Below, piece by piece: positions 1 to 7,049 of a DNA stretch of 36,592 nucleotides. The notes under the pieces are model-generated. The model was not told the DNA's origin, did no database searches, and was given only the letters and a program-made list of their open reading frames with translations. The number at the start of each line of letters is the position of its first letter. Position 1 is the first letter of the stretch. The translations under genes were made by a program, and so were the position numbers. The DNA is from CAZFYZ01 sp964523735 (GTDB lineage Bacteria; Armatimonadota; UBA5829): NCBI GenBank assembly GCA_964523735.1, contig CAZFYZ010000031.1, forward strand, positions 1 through 36,592, written 5' to 3'.

Positions 1-813
1 GACGTCAACACCGGCAAGTTCATAGGCTCCACGAGCCTTTCGGACACGATCCTCAAGACCAACCTGGACGCGGTCAGTGAGATCGCGCGTCAGCTCAGGC
101 TGCGGGACATCGGCGGGATCATCGTTGTTGACTTCATCGATATGACCAGCGCGAAGGACCGGCAGAAGGTCGTCAGCGCCTTCGAGAAGGAGCTTCACAA
201 GGACCGCACGCGCACCAAGATCTGCCATATCAGCCCGCTGGGCCTGGTGGAGATGACGCGCAAGCGGACCGGGGAGAACCTCACAGATCTCGTGACGGAA
301 CCTTGCCCTTACTGCCAGGGTAGGGGCCGGGTCGAGAGCGCCGAGTCAGTCAGCCTTGCGATCGAGCGCAACCTAAGGCGCAAGATAGCCGAGGTCGACG
401 AGGAAGCGTTCCTCATCACTGCGCACCCAGAAGTCGTCATGCATCTGGTAGGCAGCGGCGGCGAGGTAATCGACGAAATCGAGCGGCGTCTCAAGCGCGC
501 AGTATATGTGCGTGCCAACGAGGCTCTCCATATTGAGAAATATGAGATCACTCCCGGCAATCTGCAGGAGATGGAGCGCCACATGATGCCCTGGAAGAAG
601 GGCGAGGCAGTCGAGTGCCATGTGGTGCGCAATCCATTCTCTATGCTGCCGAGGGCGAGCGCGTGGCTCGATGGATATCTTGTCGAGCTCGAGAACGGCG
701 GCAAATACGTGGGCAAGCATGTCAAAGCAAAGCTTGCTGACATCCGCCGGTCTTACTCGTTCGGCGAGGTCGTGGGGTCGGATAAGTCTATTGACAAGGC
801 CGCCCGATCCTGA
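1..813 (+). CDS. rng: Ribonuclease E/G family endoribonuclease, C-terminal part (5' end outside the window)
   Basis: The frame is open from base 1 and encodes 270 residues. It begins in the catalytic core typical of RNase E/G: a DVNTGKF stretch (the D lies in the Mg-binding region), then LRLRDIGGIIVVDFIDM, then the DNase I-like core. The zinc-link cysteines follow as CPYC with QGRGRV after it, which is the CxxC that joins two protomers in this family. The protein ends soon after, with no long disordered RNase E degradosome tail, so the size fits RNase G or a short RNase E. The family cleaves single-stranded AU-rich RNA in rRNA maturation and mRNA decay. A gene of this family next to rplU-rpmA is a common bacterial arrangement. 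The last codons overlap the rplU promoter. The N-terminal S1 domain is not in the window. Confidence 0.93.
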   Translation, partial: DVNTGKFIGSTSLSDTILKTNLDAVSEIARQLRLRDIGGIIVVDFIDMTSAKDRQKVVSAFEKELHKDRTRTKICHISPLGLVEMTRKRTGENLTDLVTEPCPYCQGRGRVESAESVSLAIERNLRRKIAEVDEEAFLITAHPEVVMHLVGSGGEVIDEIERRLKRAVYVRANEALHIEKYEITPGNLQEMERHMMPWKKGEAVECHVVRNPFSMLPRASAWLDGYLVELENGGKYVGKHVKAKLADIRRSYSFGEVVGSDKSIDKAARS

Positions 814-819
814 TACAAT
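791..819 (+). promoter_or_regulatory. Sigma70-type promoter for rplU-rpmA
   Basis: A perfect -35 TTGACA (791-796) is followed by a 17-bp spacer and -10 TACAAT (814-819). The -10 carries a TGA extension just upstream (811-813), which is also the rng stop codon. The predicted transcript starts near 826, just before a perfect hairpin. This is the best promoter match in the window. Confidence 0.8.
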
Positions 820-835
820 AACACTCTGTTACTTT

Positions 836-860
836 GGGGCATTGGGTCTCCCAATGCCCC
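836..860 (+). promoter_or_regulatory. Perfect 11-bp hairpin in the rplU leader (attenuator or L21-leader candidate)
   Basis: Arms GGGGCATTGGG (836-846) and CCCAATGCCCC (850-860) enclose a 3-nt loop. No T-run follows, so it is a weak intrinsic terminator for rng. It starts about 10 nt downstream of the predicted rplU transcription start. Autoregulatory leaders before rplU are known in other bacteria, but this hairpin does not visibly match a known L21 leader consensus. Confidence 0.55.
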
Positions 861-894
861 ATTGCTTGACTCTTGTACCAAGACTGTCCAGAGC

Positions 895-929
895 CTACTT
901 TCGACTTTGGACTTCAGACTTTTGACTAG
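895..929 (+). repeat. Imperfect heptamer repeat, five units
   Basis: Five consecutive 7-base units follow an NGACTTT-like pattern: ctacttt, cgacttt, ggacttc, agacttt, tgactag. The run sits directly upstream of the rplU ribosome binding site. Similar period-7 runs with different unit sequences occur at 9960 and 33458. Confidence 0.6.
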
Positions 930-945
930 ACAACGGGGGTTCGAC

Positions 946-1257
946 GTGTACGCCATAATCAAAGCCGGCGGCAGACAATACAGAGTCGCGGAGAAAGACG
1001 TTATCGCTATCAACAGGTTGGGTGGAGCCGAGGGCGAGGAGATCGTCCTTGACGAGGTCCTTCTTGTCTCCGGCGACAAGGGAGTCAAGATCGGCGCCCC
1101 GTATGTCGACGGAGCAAAGGTCGTTGGCACAGTCGTTCGCCACTTCAGGGGCAAGAAGATCCGTGGTTTTCACTACAAGCCCAAGAAGGACGAGCGTCGC
1201 CGCTACGGCCACCGCCAAGAACTGACTTCAGTCGCAATCAAAGAGATCAAAGCTTAG
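946..1257 (+). CDS. rplU: Large ribosomal subunit protein bL21
   Basis: The 103-residue product, read from a GTG start at 946, begins VYAIIKAGGRQYRV, the usual bL21 N-terminus. It ends with the family's conserved tail, in which KKIRGFHYKPKKD precedes a YGHRQ segment. The length equals the family norm. An upstream ATG at 862 would add 28 residues translated from the heptamer repeat and is rejected; a GGGGG stretch lies just before the GTG. bL21 binds 23S rRNA in the large subunit. It is followed by rpmA, the standard pairing, and is driven by the promoter at 791 with a hairpin-bearing leader. Confidence 0.97.
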   Translation: MYAIIKAGGRQYRVAEKDVIAINRLGGAEGEEIVLDEVLLVSGDKGVKIGAPYVDGAKVVGTVVRHFRGKKIRGFHYKPKKDERRRYGHRQELTSVAIKEIKA

Positions 1258-1284
1258 CACAGCCCTGGGATCGGATACCACATA

Positions 1285-1317
1285 CCCCCTCCCACTTCAG
1301 GGGAGGGTTGGGGAGGG
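1285..1317. repeat. REP-like palindromic element copy
   Basis: A CCCCTCCC arm, a short loop, then GGGGAGGG followed by TTGGGGAGGGG. It is the same type of element as the three copies at 31461-31611 (CCCTCTCC ... GGAGAGGG TTGGGGTGAGG). It fills the rplU-rpmA spacer. Confidence 0.6.
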
Positions 1318-1371
1318 GTTCCGGGATCCGGGAGTCCACGCAGTGGCTTTCAGAACGGTAGGTAATCTTGC

Positions 1372-1638
1372 ATGGCACACAAAAAAGGTGTAGGTAGTAC
1401 GAGAAACGGTCGGGACTCTAACCCGAAGAGACTGGGCGTCAAGGAGTTCGCGGGTGAGTCCGTGACCGCCGGCAGCATCCTGGTTCGCCAGCGCGGCACG
1501 CCCCTGCATCCCGGCACCAACGTCGGCAAGGGCAAGGACGACACCCTCTACGCACTCGTGGACGGCGTGGTCAAGTTCGAGTCCGCGGGCGGCCGCAGGC
1601 GCGTCAGCGTCTACCCGGCGGTTGCTGAGGCTGGCTAA
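1372..1638 (+). CDS. rpmA: Large ribosomal subunit protein bL27
   Basis: The 88-residue protein starts MAHKKGVGSTRNGRDSNPKR and carries the conserved GGSI/RQRGT-type core (AGSILVRQRGTPLHPG) and GKDDTLYAL. Length and sequence are typical. There is no Firmicutes-type N-terminal cleavable extension before AHKKG. The bL27 N-terminus reaches towards the peptidyl-transferase centre. It is co-transcribed with rplU, although an unusually long 114-nt spacer carrying a palindromic repeat lies between them. A strong terminator follows at 1692, so the usual rplU-rpmA-obg unit is broken here; obg lies about 4 kb further on. Confidence 0.98.
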   Translation: MAHKKGVGSTRNGRDSNPKRLGVKEFAGESVTAGSILVRQRGTPLHPGTNVGKGKDDTLYALVDGVVKFESAGGRRRVSVYPAVAEAG

Positions 1639-1691
1639 CCAGCACAGTCTCGTTACGAAGCGAAAGACCCATCAGGGACGTTTGAAGATAC

Positions 1692-1728
1692 GGCCTCCGA
1701 AGTATATCTAATACCTCGGAGGCCTTTT
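1692..1728 (+). terminator. Rho-independent terminator after rpmA
   Basis: Arms GGCCTCCGAAGTAT (1692-1705) and ATACCTCGGAGGCC (1711-1724) pair with one mismatch around a 5-nt loop, and TTTT follows directly. It closes the rplU-rpmA unit. Confidence 0.88.
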
Positions 1729-1788
1729 GTCGTCTCCGATACCAAGACTGCCTGGCCACCAACATCGTGGATCGGCGAGGGGGATCAG

Positions 1789-3072
1789 ATGAAACATCTA
1801 GCTGCGTCCGTTATGACTGTTGCCGCTGCTGCCGCACTGCTGTTACCCGCCCAGATCGCTTGTGCCGTTGAGCCGAGCCCAAAGGTTGCAACCAGCCTGA
1901 TCGTCGCGAACACCACATTTGGCATCAATCTGCTGAAGCAACTCAACAGCGAAAGCAAGGGCGGCAACGTCTTCATCTCGCCCGTTAGCGTCTCGCTGGC
2001 GCTGTCGATGGTCTATAACGGTGCCCAAGGCGACACCAGAGTCGCGATGACGAACGCGCTTTCGCTCATATTCCCGCCGCCCTCTACGGCAAGCGAACCT
2101 TTGGCCGTTGCGCAAGGCAAGCTGCTCGAGGAACTCAACAAGTCCAACCTCGCCCTTCTCAAGAGCCTCACCGCGCCGGACACAGGTGTCACGCTCGACA
2201 TTGCCAACGGCCTCTGGGCTCGCAAGGGCATCACATTCAAGCCCGATTTCCTTGCTGTTAACAAGCTGTACTACAAGGCCGAGGTCAAGGACGTGGACTT
2301 CAGCGACGCGGCGACCATCCAGACGATCAACTCCTGGGTCAGCCGCAACACCCAGGGCAAGATACCGACCATCGTGGACAGCTTAAGCCCCCGCACCATC
2401 ATGTTCCTGGCCAACGCCGTCTACTTCAAGGGCCTCTGGGCAGAGCAGTTCGACTCAAAGCTCACCAAGCCCGCCGAGTTCACCCTTGCCGACGGCTCCA
2501 AGAAGCAGGTCCAAATGATGTCGAAGCGCGCCTATTACCGCTATCTGGAGGGTGACGACTTCCAAGCGATCGATCTGCCCTACAAGACCGGTCGGATGAG
2601 CATGTATATCTTCCTTCCAGCCGAGTCCTCCAACCTCAGCGCGTTCCTCAAGAAGCTGAACCCCAACGCCCTTGCCGAGTGGCTTCCCGAGTTCCACTCA
2701 ACCCTTCCCAAGTTCCGAACTACGGAAATCGCCGTCAAGCTCCCGCGGTTCAAGATCGAGTACAAGGCGCAGCTTGAGAAAGCTCTTACAGCCCTCGGTA
2801 TGGGTGTTGCGTTCACCGATAGCGCCGACTTCAGCGGCATCACTGCCGATACAAGCACGGCCATCGACAGCGTCATCCACAAAATCTACGTCGAGGTAAA
2901 CGAAGAGGGCACCGAAGCCGCCGCCGTCACCGGCATCACCATGAGAGCCACCTCGATGCCCGTGAGCGCCCCCGACTTCATCGTAGATCGCCCCTTCTTC
3001 CTCGCCATCCGCGACAACAAGACCGGCGCCATCCTCTTCTCCGGCGCGATCACCGACCCGACTGCGGGCTAA
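1789..3072 (+). CDS. Secreted serpin (serine protease inhibitor family), copy 1
   Basis: The 427-residue product has a signal peptide (MKHLAAS, alanine/leucine-rich core, cleavage near AQIACA). A full serpin domain follows, with NVFISPVSVSLALSMVYNGA, a central NAVYFKGLW block and the hinge VNEEGTEAAAV. The C-terminus is RPFFLAIRDNKTGAILFSGAITDP. The small-residue hinge indicates an inhibitory serpin that traps its protease by loop insertion. After the hinge the reactive loop reads TGITMRATSMPVSAP; counting from the hinge Gly as P15 puts P1-P1' at Thr-Ser. The distal loop is about three residues longer than in alpha-1-antitrypsin, so P1 is uncertain. GAGGGGG lies just upstream of the ATG. It is paralogous to the next gene. 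Confidence 0.95.
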   Translation: MKHLAASVMTVAAAAALLLPAQIACAVEPSPKVATSLIVANTTFGINLLKQLNSESKGGNVFISPVSVSLALSMVYNGAQGDTRVAMTNALSLIFPPPSTASEPLAVAQGKLLEELNKSNLALLKSLTAPDTGVTLDIANGLWARKGITFKPDFLAVNKLYYKAEVKDVDFSDAATIQTINSWVSRNTQGKIPTIVDSLSPRTIMFLANAVYFKGLWAEQFDSKLTKPAEFTLADGSKKQVQMMSKRAYYRYLEGDDFQAIDLPYKTGRMSMYIFLPAESSNLSAFLKKLNPNALAEWLPEFHSTLPKFRTTEIAVKLPRFKIEYKAQLEKALTALGMGVAFTDSADFSGITADTSTAIDSVIHKIYVEVNEEGTEAAAVTGITMRATSMPVSAPDFIVDRPFFLAIRDNKTGAILFSGAITDPTAG

Positions 3073-3087
3073 CCAATCTCCGCCTGC

Positions 3088-3120
3088 CCTGAGTAGCGAG
3101 GCACGAGCGTATCGAACGGG
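3088..3120. repeat. Possible dispersed intergenic repeat
   Basis: The spacer between the serpins contains CCTGAGTAGCGAGGC followed by ACGAGCGTATCGAACGGG. It resembles the CTCGCTACTCAGG-type dispersed sequence seen in intergenic DNA of several high-GC bacteria. Only one copy is in this window, so the call rests on resemblance alone. Confidence 0.3.
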
Positions 3121-3144
3121 CGGCTGCGAGCCTCGGGGAACCAT

Positions 3145-3173
3145 TTGCGCCAGTCAAGCAACTAATGTAGTAT
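3145..3173 (+). promoter_or_regulatory. Candidate promoter of serpin copy 2
   Basis: TTGCGC (3145-3150), a 17-bp spacer and TAGTAT (3168-3173), with TG just before the -10. A start near 3180 gives a short leader ending in the AGGAGGA ribosome binding site at 3194-3200. Confidence 0.5.
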
Positions 3174-3207
3174 CCTAACGTCTGGTTCCCTGCAGGAGGA
3201 TGCTGAT

Positions 3208-4485
3208 ATGAAAGCACGTTTGACGGTCTTAGTTGCACTACTCGTTGTCGTGGTCGCTGTTGCAGCCGTCACGCTCGCAGGTCGGAATACGAGTGCAGAG
3301 CAGCCGATCGTCGATCGCGGAGTACCCGGCGCCAAGAGTCCCCCACTGGAAGTCGACCATCGCCTCGTGACCGCCAACAACGACTTCGGATTCCGCCTTC
3401 TCAAAGAGCTCGTCTCCGAGAGCAAAGGCAAGAACGTCTTCATCTCGCCAGCCAGTATCTCCCTCGCGCTCTCGATGACCTATAACGGCGCCAGTGGCAC
3501 GACCAAAGACGCAATGGCCAAGGCCCTTGCCATCAACCGCCTGTCGATCGACGAGCTAAACAAGGCCAGCGCTGCGCTTCTGGATAACTTGAACGGCCCC
3601 GGCCCGGGCGTCGAACTCAGCGTCGCCAACTCCCTCTGGGCGCGAAAAGGCGTCGACTTCAAGCCGGAGTTCATGTCCCGCAACCGCGAGTTCTACAAGG
3701 CGCAGATCGAAACACTCGACTTCAGCAGCCCCAGCGCCGTCCGCACCATCAACTCCTGGGCCAGCGACAAGACCAGCGGCCGCATCGACAGGATTATCGA
3801 CGAGGACCGCGTTGATGACCTCAACATCCTCTTTCTGATCAACGCTGTCTACTTCAAAGGCACTTGGACCCATAGGTTCGATAGAAAGCGCACTGAGAAC
3901 GCGCTATTCCACCTTGATGATACCAGTTCGGTCAACGTACCCATGATGCGTCAGGAGGGCAGACTTGCCTATCGCAGATCGTATACGTTTGAGGCAGTAG
4001 CTCTGCCATACGGAAGTGGGCGCATCAAGATGTACGTCTTCTTGCCCAGCAGAGGCACAACCCTTGCTGCGTTGATCGACGCCCTTAACGCAGAGACGTG
4101 GGAAGAATGGCTGTCCGGCTTTGATGAGAACAAAGTCAGAGTGTTTCTGCCACGCTGGAAACTGCAGTGCGAGACGCAATTGCCCGAGGTCTGCAAGCGC
4201 CTGGGAATGGGCGTTGCGTTCGACCCGGACAAGAGCGACTTCCGCGCAATGTGTGCGTGCGATACCAGAAACAACGTCTACATAAGCGCCTTCAATCAGA
4301 GGACCTTCATTGACGTGAATGAGGAAGGCACCGAAGCTGCTGCGGCAACTCTTGAGCTCTTTCGAGCGAGGTCTGGATGTCCGGAGGTCAGAGTCAACCG
4401 CCCCTTCTTCCTCGCCATCGTTGACAACAAGACCGGGTCCATTCTCTTCGCCGGCGCGATCACAGACCCTACAGCCACAGCCTAA
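3208..4485 (+). CDS. Secreted serpin, copy 2, with predicted Arg-Ser reactive bond
   Basis: The 425-residue product has an N-terminal hydrophobic segment (LTVLVALLVVVVAVAAVTLAG) serving as signal peptide or membrane anchor. The serpin domain contains NVFISPASISLALSMTYNGA, LINAVYFKGTW, the hinge VNEEGTEAAAAT and the end RPFFLAIVDNKTGSILFAGA. With the hinge Gly as P15, the loop TLELFRARSGCPEV places Arg at P1 and Ser at P1', and the loop length matches alpha-1-antitrypsin exactly. This predicts inhibition of trypsin-like proteases. A Cys sits at P3'. The start is set by AGGAGGA 7 nt before the ATG. It lies 135 nt after serpin 1 and is clearly a duplicate that has diverged most in the reactive loop, as expected if the two face different proteases. 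Confidence 0.95.
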   Translation: MKARLTVLVALLVVVVAVAAVTLAGRNTSAEQPIVDRGVPGAKSPPLEVDHRLVTANNDFGFRLLKELVSESKGKNVFISPASISLALSMTYNGASGTTKDAMAKALAINRLSIDELNKASAALLDNLNGPGPGVELSVANSLWARKGVDFKPEFMSRNREFYKAQIETLDFSSPSAVRTINSWASDKTSGRIDRIIDEDRVDDLNILFLINAVYFKGTWTHRFDRKRTENALFHLDDTSSVNVPMMRQEGRLAYRRSYTFEAVALPYGSGRIKMYVFLPSRGTTLAALIDALNAETWEEWLSGFDENKVRVFLPRWKLQCETQLPEVCKRLGMGVAFDPDKSDFRAMCACDTRNNVYISAFNQRTFIDVNEEGTEAAAATLELFRARSGCPEVRVNRPFFLAIVDNKTGSILFAGAITDPTATA

Positions 4486-4638
4486 TAGCCTTGGGACTAA
4501 CAAGCGCAGCGTCTTGATCGCGGGGTTCGCGGAACCGCAGAATCCGTGGGTTGTATAGCTGCAGTGATGCGTCTATGATACTTGATCGTCACTACCTTAC
4601 CGTTGGGAGCTGGATATGATCATGGGGAGGTTAGCGCT

Positions 4639-5637
4639 GTGGGAAGATCTGCCATACACGTAGTTCGCGTCGGATGCCATACCCTGCTTCTCGCGATCCC
4701 CATCTTGGCAACGTTGTATGTCCTGAGTGCTGATCCGGCCATGGCGCAAAGCGCCGCCGTTCCTGTGAGTAACAGCGACCTTGTCAGGCAGTGCGAGCAT
4801 TGCCTGTCGCTGCTCCTCAATGAAGCGAAGTCTCCGGCCAGAGCTATCATGGGTGACCACGGCGGACCCGTGGATAGCGGCTACCTGCAGTGTGGCGAGA
4901 TCAGGTCGTTCTGTATCAGGCGGGCCAACTTCACTGACGAAGAGCGAATCGCCATCCGGAATTGGGCAAGCGACGTGGTAGAACGAGAGGGACAGTCCAA
5001 CAAGAACGTGCGAGAGATGCTAGCGCTCGTGGTAGGACGAACACGTGATACCTCGGTTGTTCCTCAGCTTGTTGACATCCTGCTGAACCATCCGGAATGT
5101 CACATGCGCTGCATGGCCGCGATCGTACTCGGCGATATCCGGGACCCCGCATCCATCCCGGCTCTTGAACAAGCGCTTAAGACTGATACCTATGCCCGTG
5201 TTCGCCTGAGCTCGTGCGTGGGGCCTCGCCTAAGCCGAAAGGAGATGGTCTACTCGCCCACACGTGATGAGGCAGCGGGTGCGCTCAGACGGATGGGCGT
5301 GTCGGTGGCAACTGGCGCCGAGGTCGTCGACGCGCGATATGTTGTTCCTCGTCTGGAACCGCTTCTTTATTCGGACCGCGCACCATATCATGCGCTCATG
5401 TTTCTGGCATCCATAGAAGGGCCCGAGGCTGAGGGTGCAGTCACTCGCTTCATCGAGTCGAAGAGAGGAGATAGCAGCGCAGGGTTCTGGATAGACTACG
5501 CTCTTGGTATACAGAAGACGGCGAGAGCCGTGGACCTACCGAGCGAAGCCATCCTCTTCACCGGCGCCATCACCGACCTGCGGCTACAGGAGTCTAGCCC
5601 TTTCTGGCTTTCTAGCTTTCTGCGTTCTGGCGATTAG
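4639..5637 (+). CDS. Exported HEAT-repeat protein with a serpin-derived tail (chimeric)
   Basis: GTG at 4639 is chosen because GGGGAGG (4624-4630) lies 8 nt upstream and a signal peptide follows (HTLLLAIPILATLYVL, cleavage near AMA-QS). An in-frame TTG at 4582 has neither. The 332-residue product has an N-terminal segment with several cysteines. A HEAT-like repeat region follows (VVPQLVDILLNHP, MRCMAAIVLGDIRDPASIPA) and another near LEPLLYSDR. HEAT repeats are helical protein-binding scaffolds; no catalytic motif is seen. Near the C-terminus it reads AILFTGAITDL, nearly identical in protein and DNA to the last residues of both upstream serpins, although the rest of a serpin is absent. That suggests the gene was joined to, or inserted into, a third serpin copy. 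Function unknown. Confidence 0.75.
   Translation: MGRSAIHVVRVGCHTLLLAIPILATLYVLSADPAMAQSAAVPVSNSDLVRQCEHCLSLLLNEAKSPARAIMGDHGGPVDSGYLQCGEIRSFCIRRANFTDEERIAIRNWASDVVEREGQSNKNVREMLALVVGRTRDTSVVPQLVDILLNHPECHMRCMAAIVLGDIRDPASIPALEQALKTDTYARVRLSSCVGPRLSRKEMVYSPTRDEAAGALRRMGVSVATGAEVVDARYVVPRLEPLLYSDRAPYHALMFLASIEGPEAEGAVTRFIESKRGDSSAGFWIDYALGIQKTARAVDLPSEAILFTGAITDLRLQESSPFWLSSFLRSGD
5548..5580 (+). other. Serpin 3'-end remnant inside the HEAT gene
   Basis: These 33 bases match the corresponding serpin 1 segment (its final AILFSGAITDP codons) at 30 of 33 positions by eye, in the same reading frame. Serpin 2 has the same segment with a few more changes. Flanking sequence on both sides is unrelated to serpins. 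Confidence 0.7.
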
Positions 5638-5723
5638 GTTCGCCTCCGTACTCGGCTCTTCGCCTCTTTCGGGATTTCGCGATTAGCGTTCGCTCTGTCC
5701 CACCGCACGCTTCCCGCCATTTG

Positions 5724-5732
5724 TGCTATCAT
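5724..5732 (+). promoter_or_regulatory. Extended -10 promoter candidate for obg
   Basis: TGCTATCAT is an extended -10 (TGn plus TATCAT), with no clear -35. It would start transcription near 5739, 30 nt before obg. It gives obg its own promoter now that the serpin block separates it from rpmA. Confidence 0.4.
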
Positions 5733-5768
5733 GGACTGTCAGGCAGCGGCTGACACCCAACACCTACT

Positions 5769-7049
5769 ATGCAATTCGTAGACCAAGTTGAGATCACAGT
5801 AAAGGGCGGGGACGGCGGCGACGGGATCGTCGCGCTCAGGCACGAGAAGTTCGTTCCTCGCGGTGGGCCATCCGGCGGTAACGGCGGGCGAGGCGGCAAC
5901 GTCATCCTCCAGGCCGACAGCAAGCTCAACACTCTCGTGGACCTCCGCTACAAGAAGAGCTACAAGGCCGAGAGGGGAGAGGCTGGTGGGTCCAACGACA
6001 AGCACGGCGCGAACGGCGAGGATCTTATTCTCCGCGTGCCGGTCGGAACCGTCGTTTATGAGGCTGATACCGGCCGCACCATAGCCGATCTTATCCATGA
6101 CGGCCAGCAGTGCATCGCGGCAAGAGGCGGCGAAGGCGGACGAGGCAACGCCAGCTTCGCCAGTTCCACCAACCAGACCCCGCGCTTCGCCGAGAAGGGC
6201 GAGCCCGTCGATCCCATCGATATCCGGCTGGAACTCAAGCTCATCGCGGATGTCGGCATCATCGGCTACCCTAACGTAGGCAAGTCCACACTCATCTCCA
6301 AGATTAGTGCAGCTAAGCCCAAGATTGCAAACTACTCTTTTACAACGCTTGTGCCGAATCTGGGCGTTGTGAGCGTCGACATGCGCTCGTTCGTCGTGGC
6401 GGACATGCCCGGACTCATCGAGGGCGCGCACGAGGGGGCTGGGCTCGGAGATCAGTTCCTGCGCCACATAGAGCGCACCCGCCTGCTTGTGCACATCATC
6501 GACGTGTCTGGATTCAGCGGCCGTGACCCGATGCACGACTACGATTCGATCAACCACGAGCTTGCGGAATACAGCGAGAAGCTCTCGCGCCTGCCCCAGA
6601 TCGTCGCGTTGAACAAAACTGACATGCCGGGTGCGAGGGATAGCGCAGATGCCCTCAAAGCCGACCTGGAAGCTCGTGGGCTTGAGGTCTTCGAGATATC
6701 AGCTCTCACCGGTCAGGGCTTGCAGCCGCTCATCTACCGGCTAGCCGACCGCCTTGACGAGATACCTCGCGAGGAAGCCCCAATCGAAGAGGTTGCCAGG
6801 TTCACTGTTGATCGCGCCGAGGAAGCGTGGGATGTCGAGAAGCTTTCAGCCGACGTTTACCAGGTAGTCGGTCGGCCCATCGAGGTCATGGTCGCGCGAA
6901 CCGACATGCAGAACGAGTACGCGCTGAGGCGCCTTCACAGGCAGCTCGACAAGCTGGGCGTGATCAAGCGGCTGAGACAAGCGGGCGCCAAGCACGGCGA
7001 TACTGTGCGCATAGGCAAGGCAGAGTTCGATTTCAGCGATGAAGCATAG
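5769..7049 (+). CDS. obg: Obg-family GTPase (ribosome assembly)
   Basis: The 426-residue product has the full Obg layout. The glycine-rich Obg fold is at about 1-158 (GGDGGDGIVALRHEKFVPRGG). The GTPase domain has G1 GYPNVGKST, G3 DMPGLIEGA, G4 NKTD and G5 SALTG. A C-terminal OCT domain lies from about 345 (VYQVVGRPIEV ... RIGKAEFDF). Obg binds GTP/GDP and acts late in 50S assembly and in stress signalling. No clear ribosome binding site precedes the ATG, but MQFVDQVEITVKGGDGGDG is the expected N-terminus. It overlaps proB by 11 nt, so the two are probably translationally coupled. Normally it follows rpmA directly; here about 4 kb of serpin/HEAT genes intervene. Confidence 0.98.
   Translation: MQFVDQVEITVKGGDGGDGIVALRHEKFVPRGGPSGGNGGRGGNVILQADSKLNTLVDLRYKKSYKAERGEAGGSNDKHGANGEDLILRVPVGTVVYEADTGRTIADLIHDGQQCIAARGGEGGRGNASFASSTNQTPRFAEKGEPVDPIDIRLELKLIADVGIIGYPNVGKSTLISKISAAKPKIANYSFTTLVPNLGVVSVDMRSFVVADMPGLIEGAHEGAGLGDQFLRHIERTRLLVHIIDVSGFSGRDPMHDYDSINHELAEYSEKLSRLPQIVALNKTDMPGARDSADALKADLEARGLEVFEISALTGQGLQPLIYRLADRLDEIPREEAPIEEVARFTVDRAEEAWDVEKLSADVYQVVGRPIEVMVARTDMQNEYALRRLHRQLDKLGVIKRLRQAGAKHGDTVRIGKAEFDFSDEA

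Noticed and set aside
3088..3138. Rho-independent terminator after serpin 1
   Set aside because: The CGAGGC/GCCTCG arms are short and far apart, and no T-run follows.
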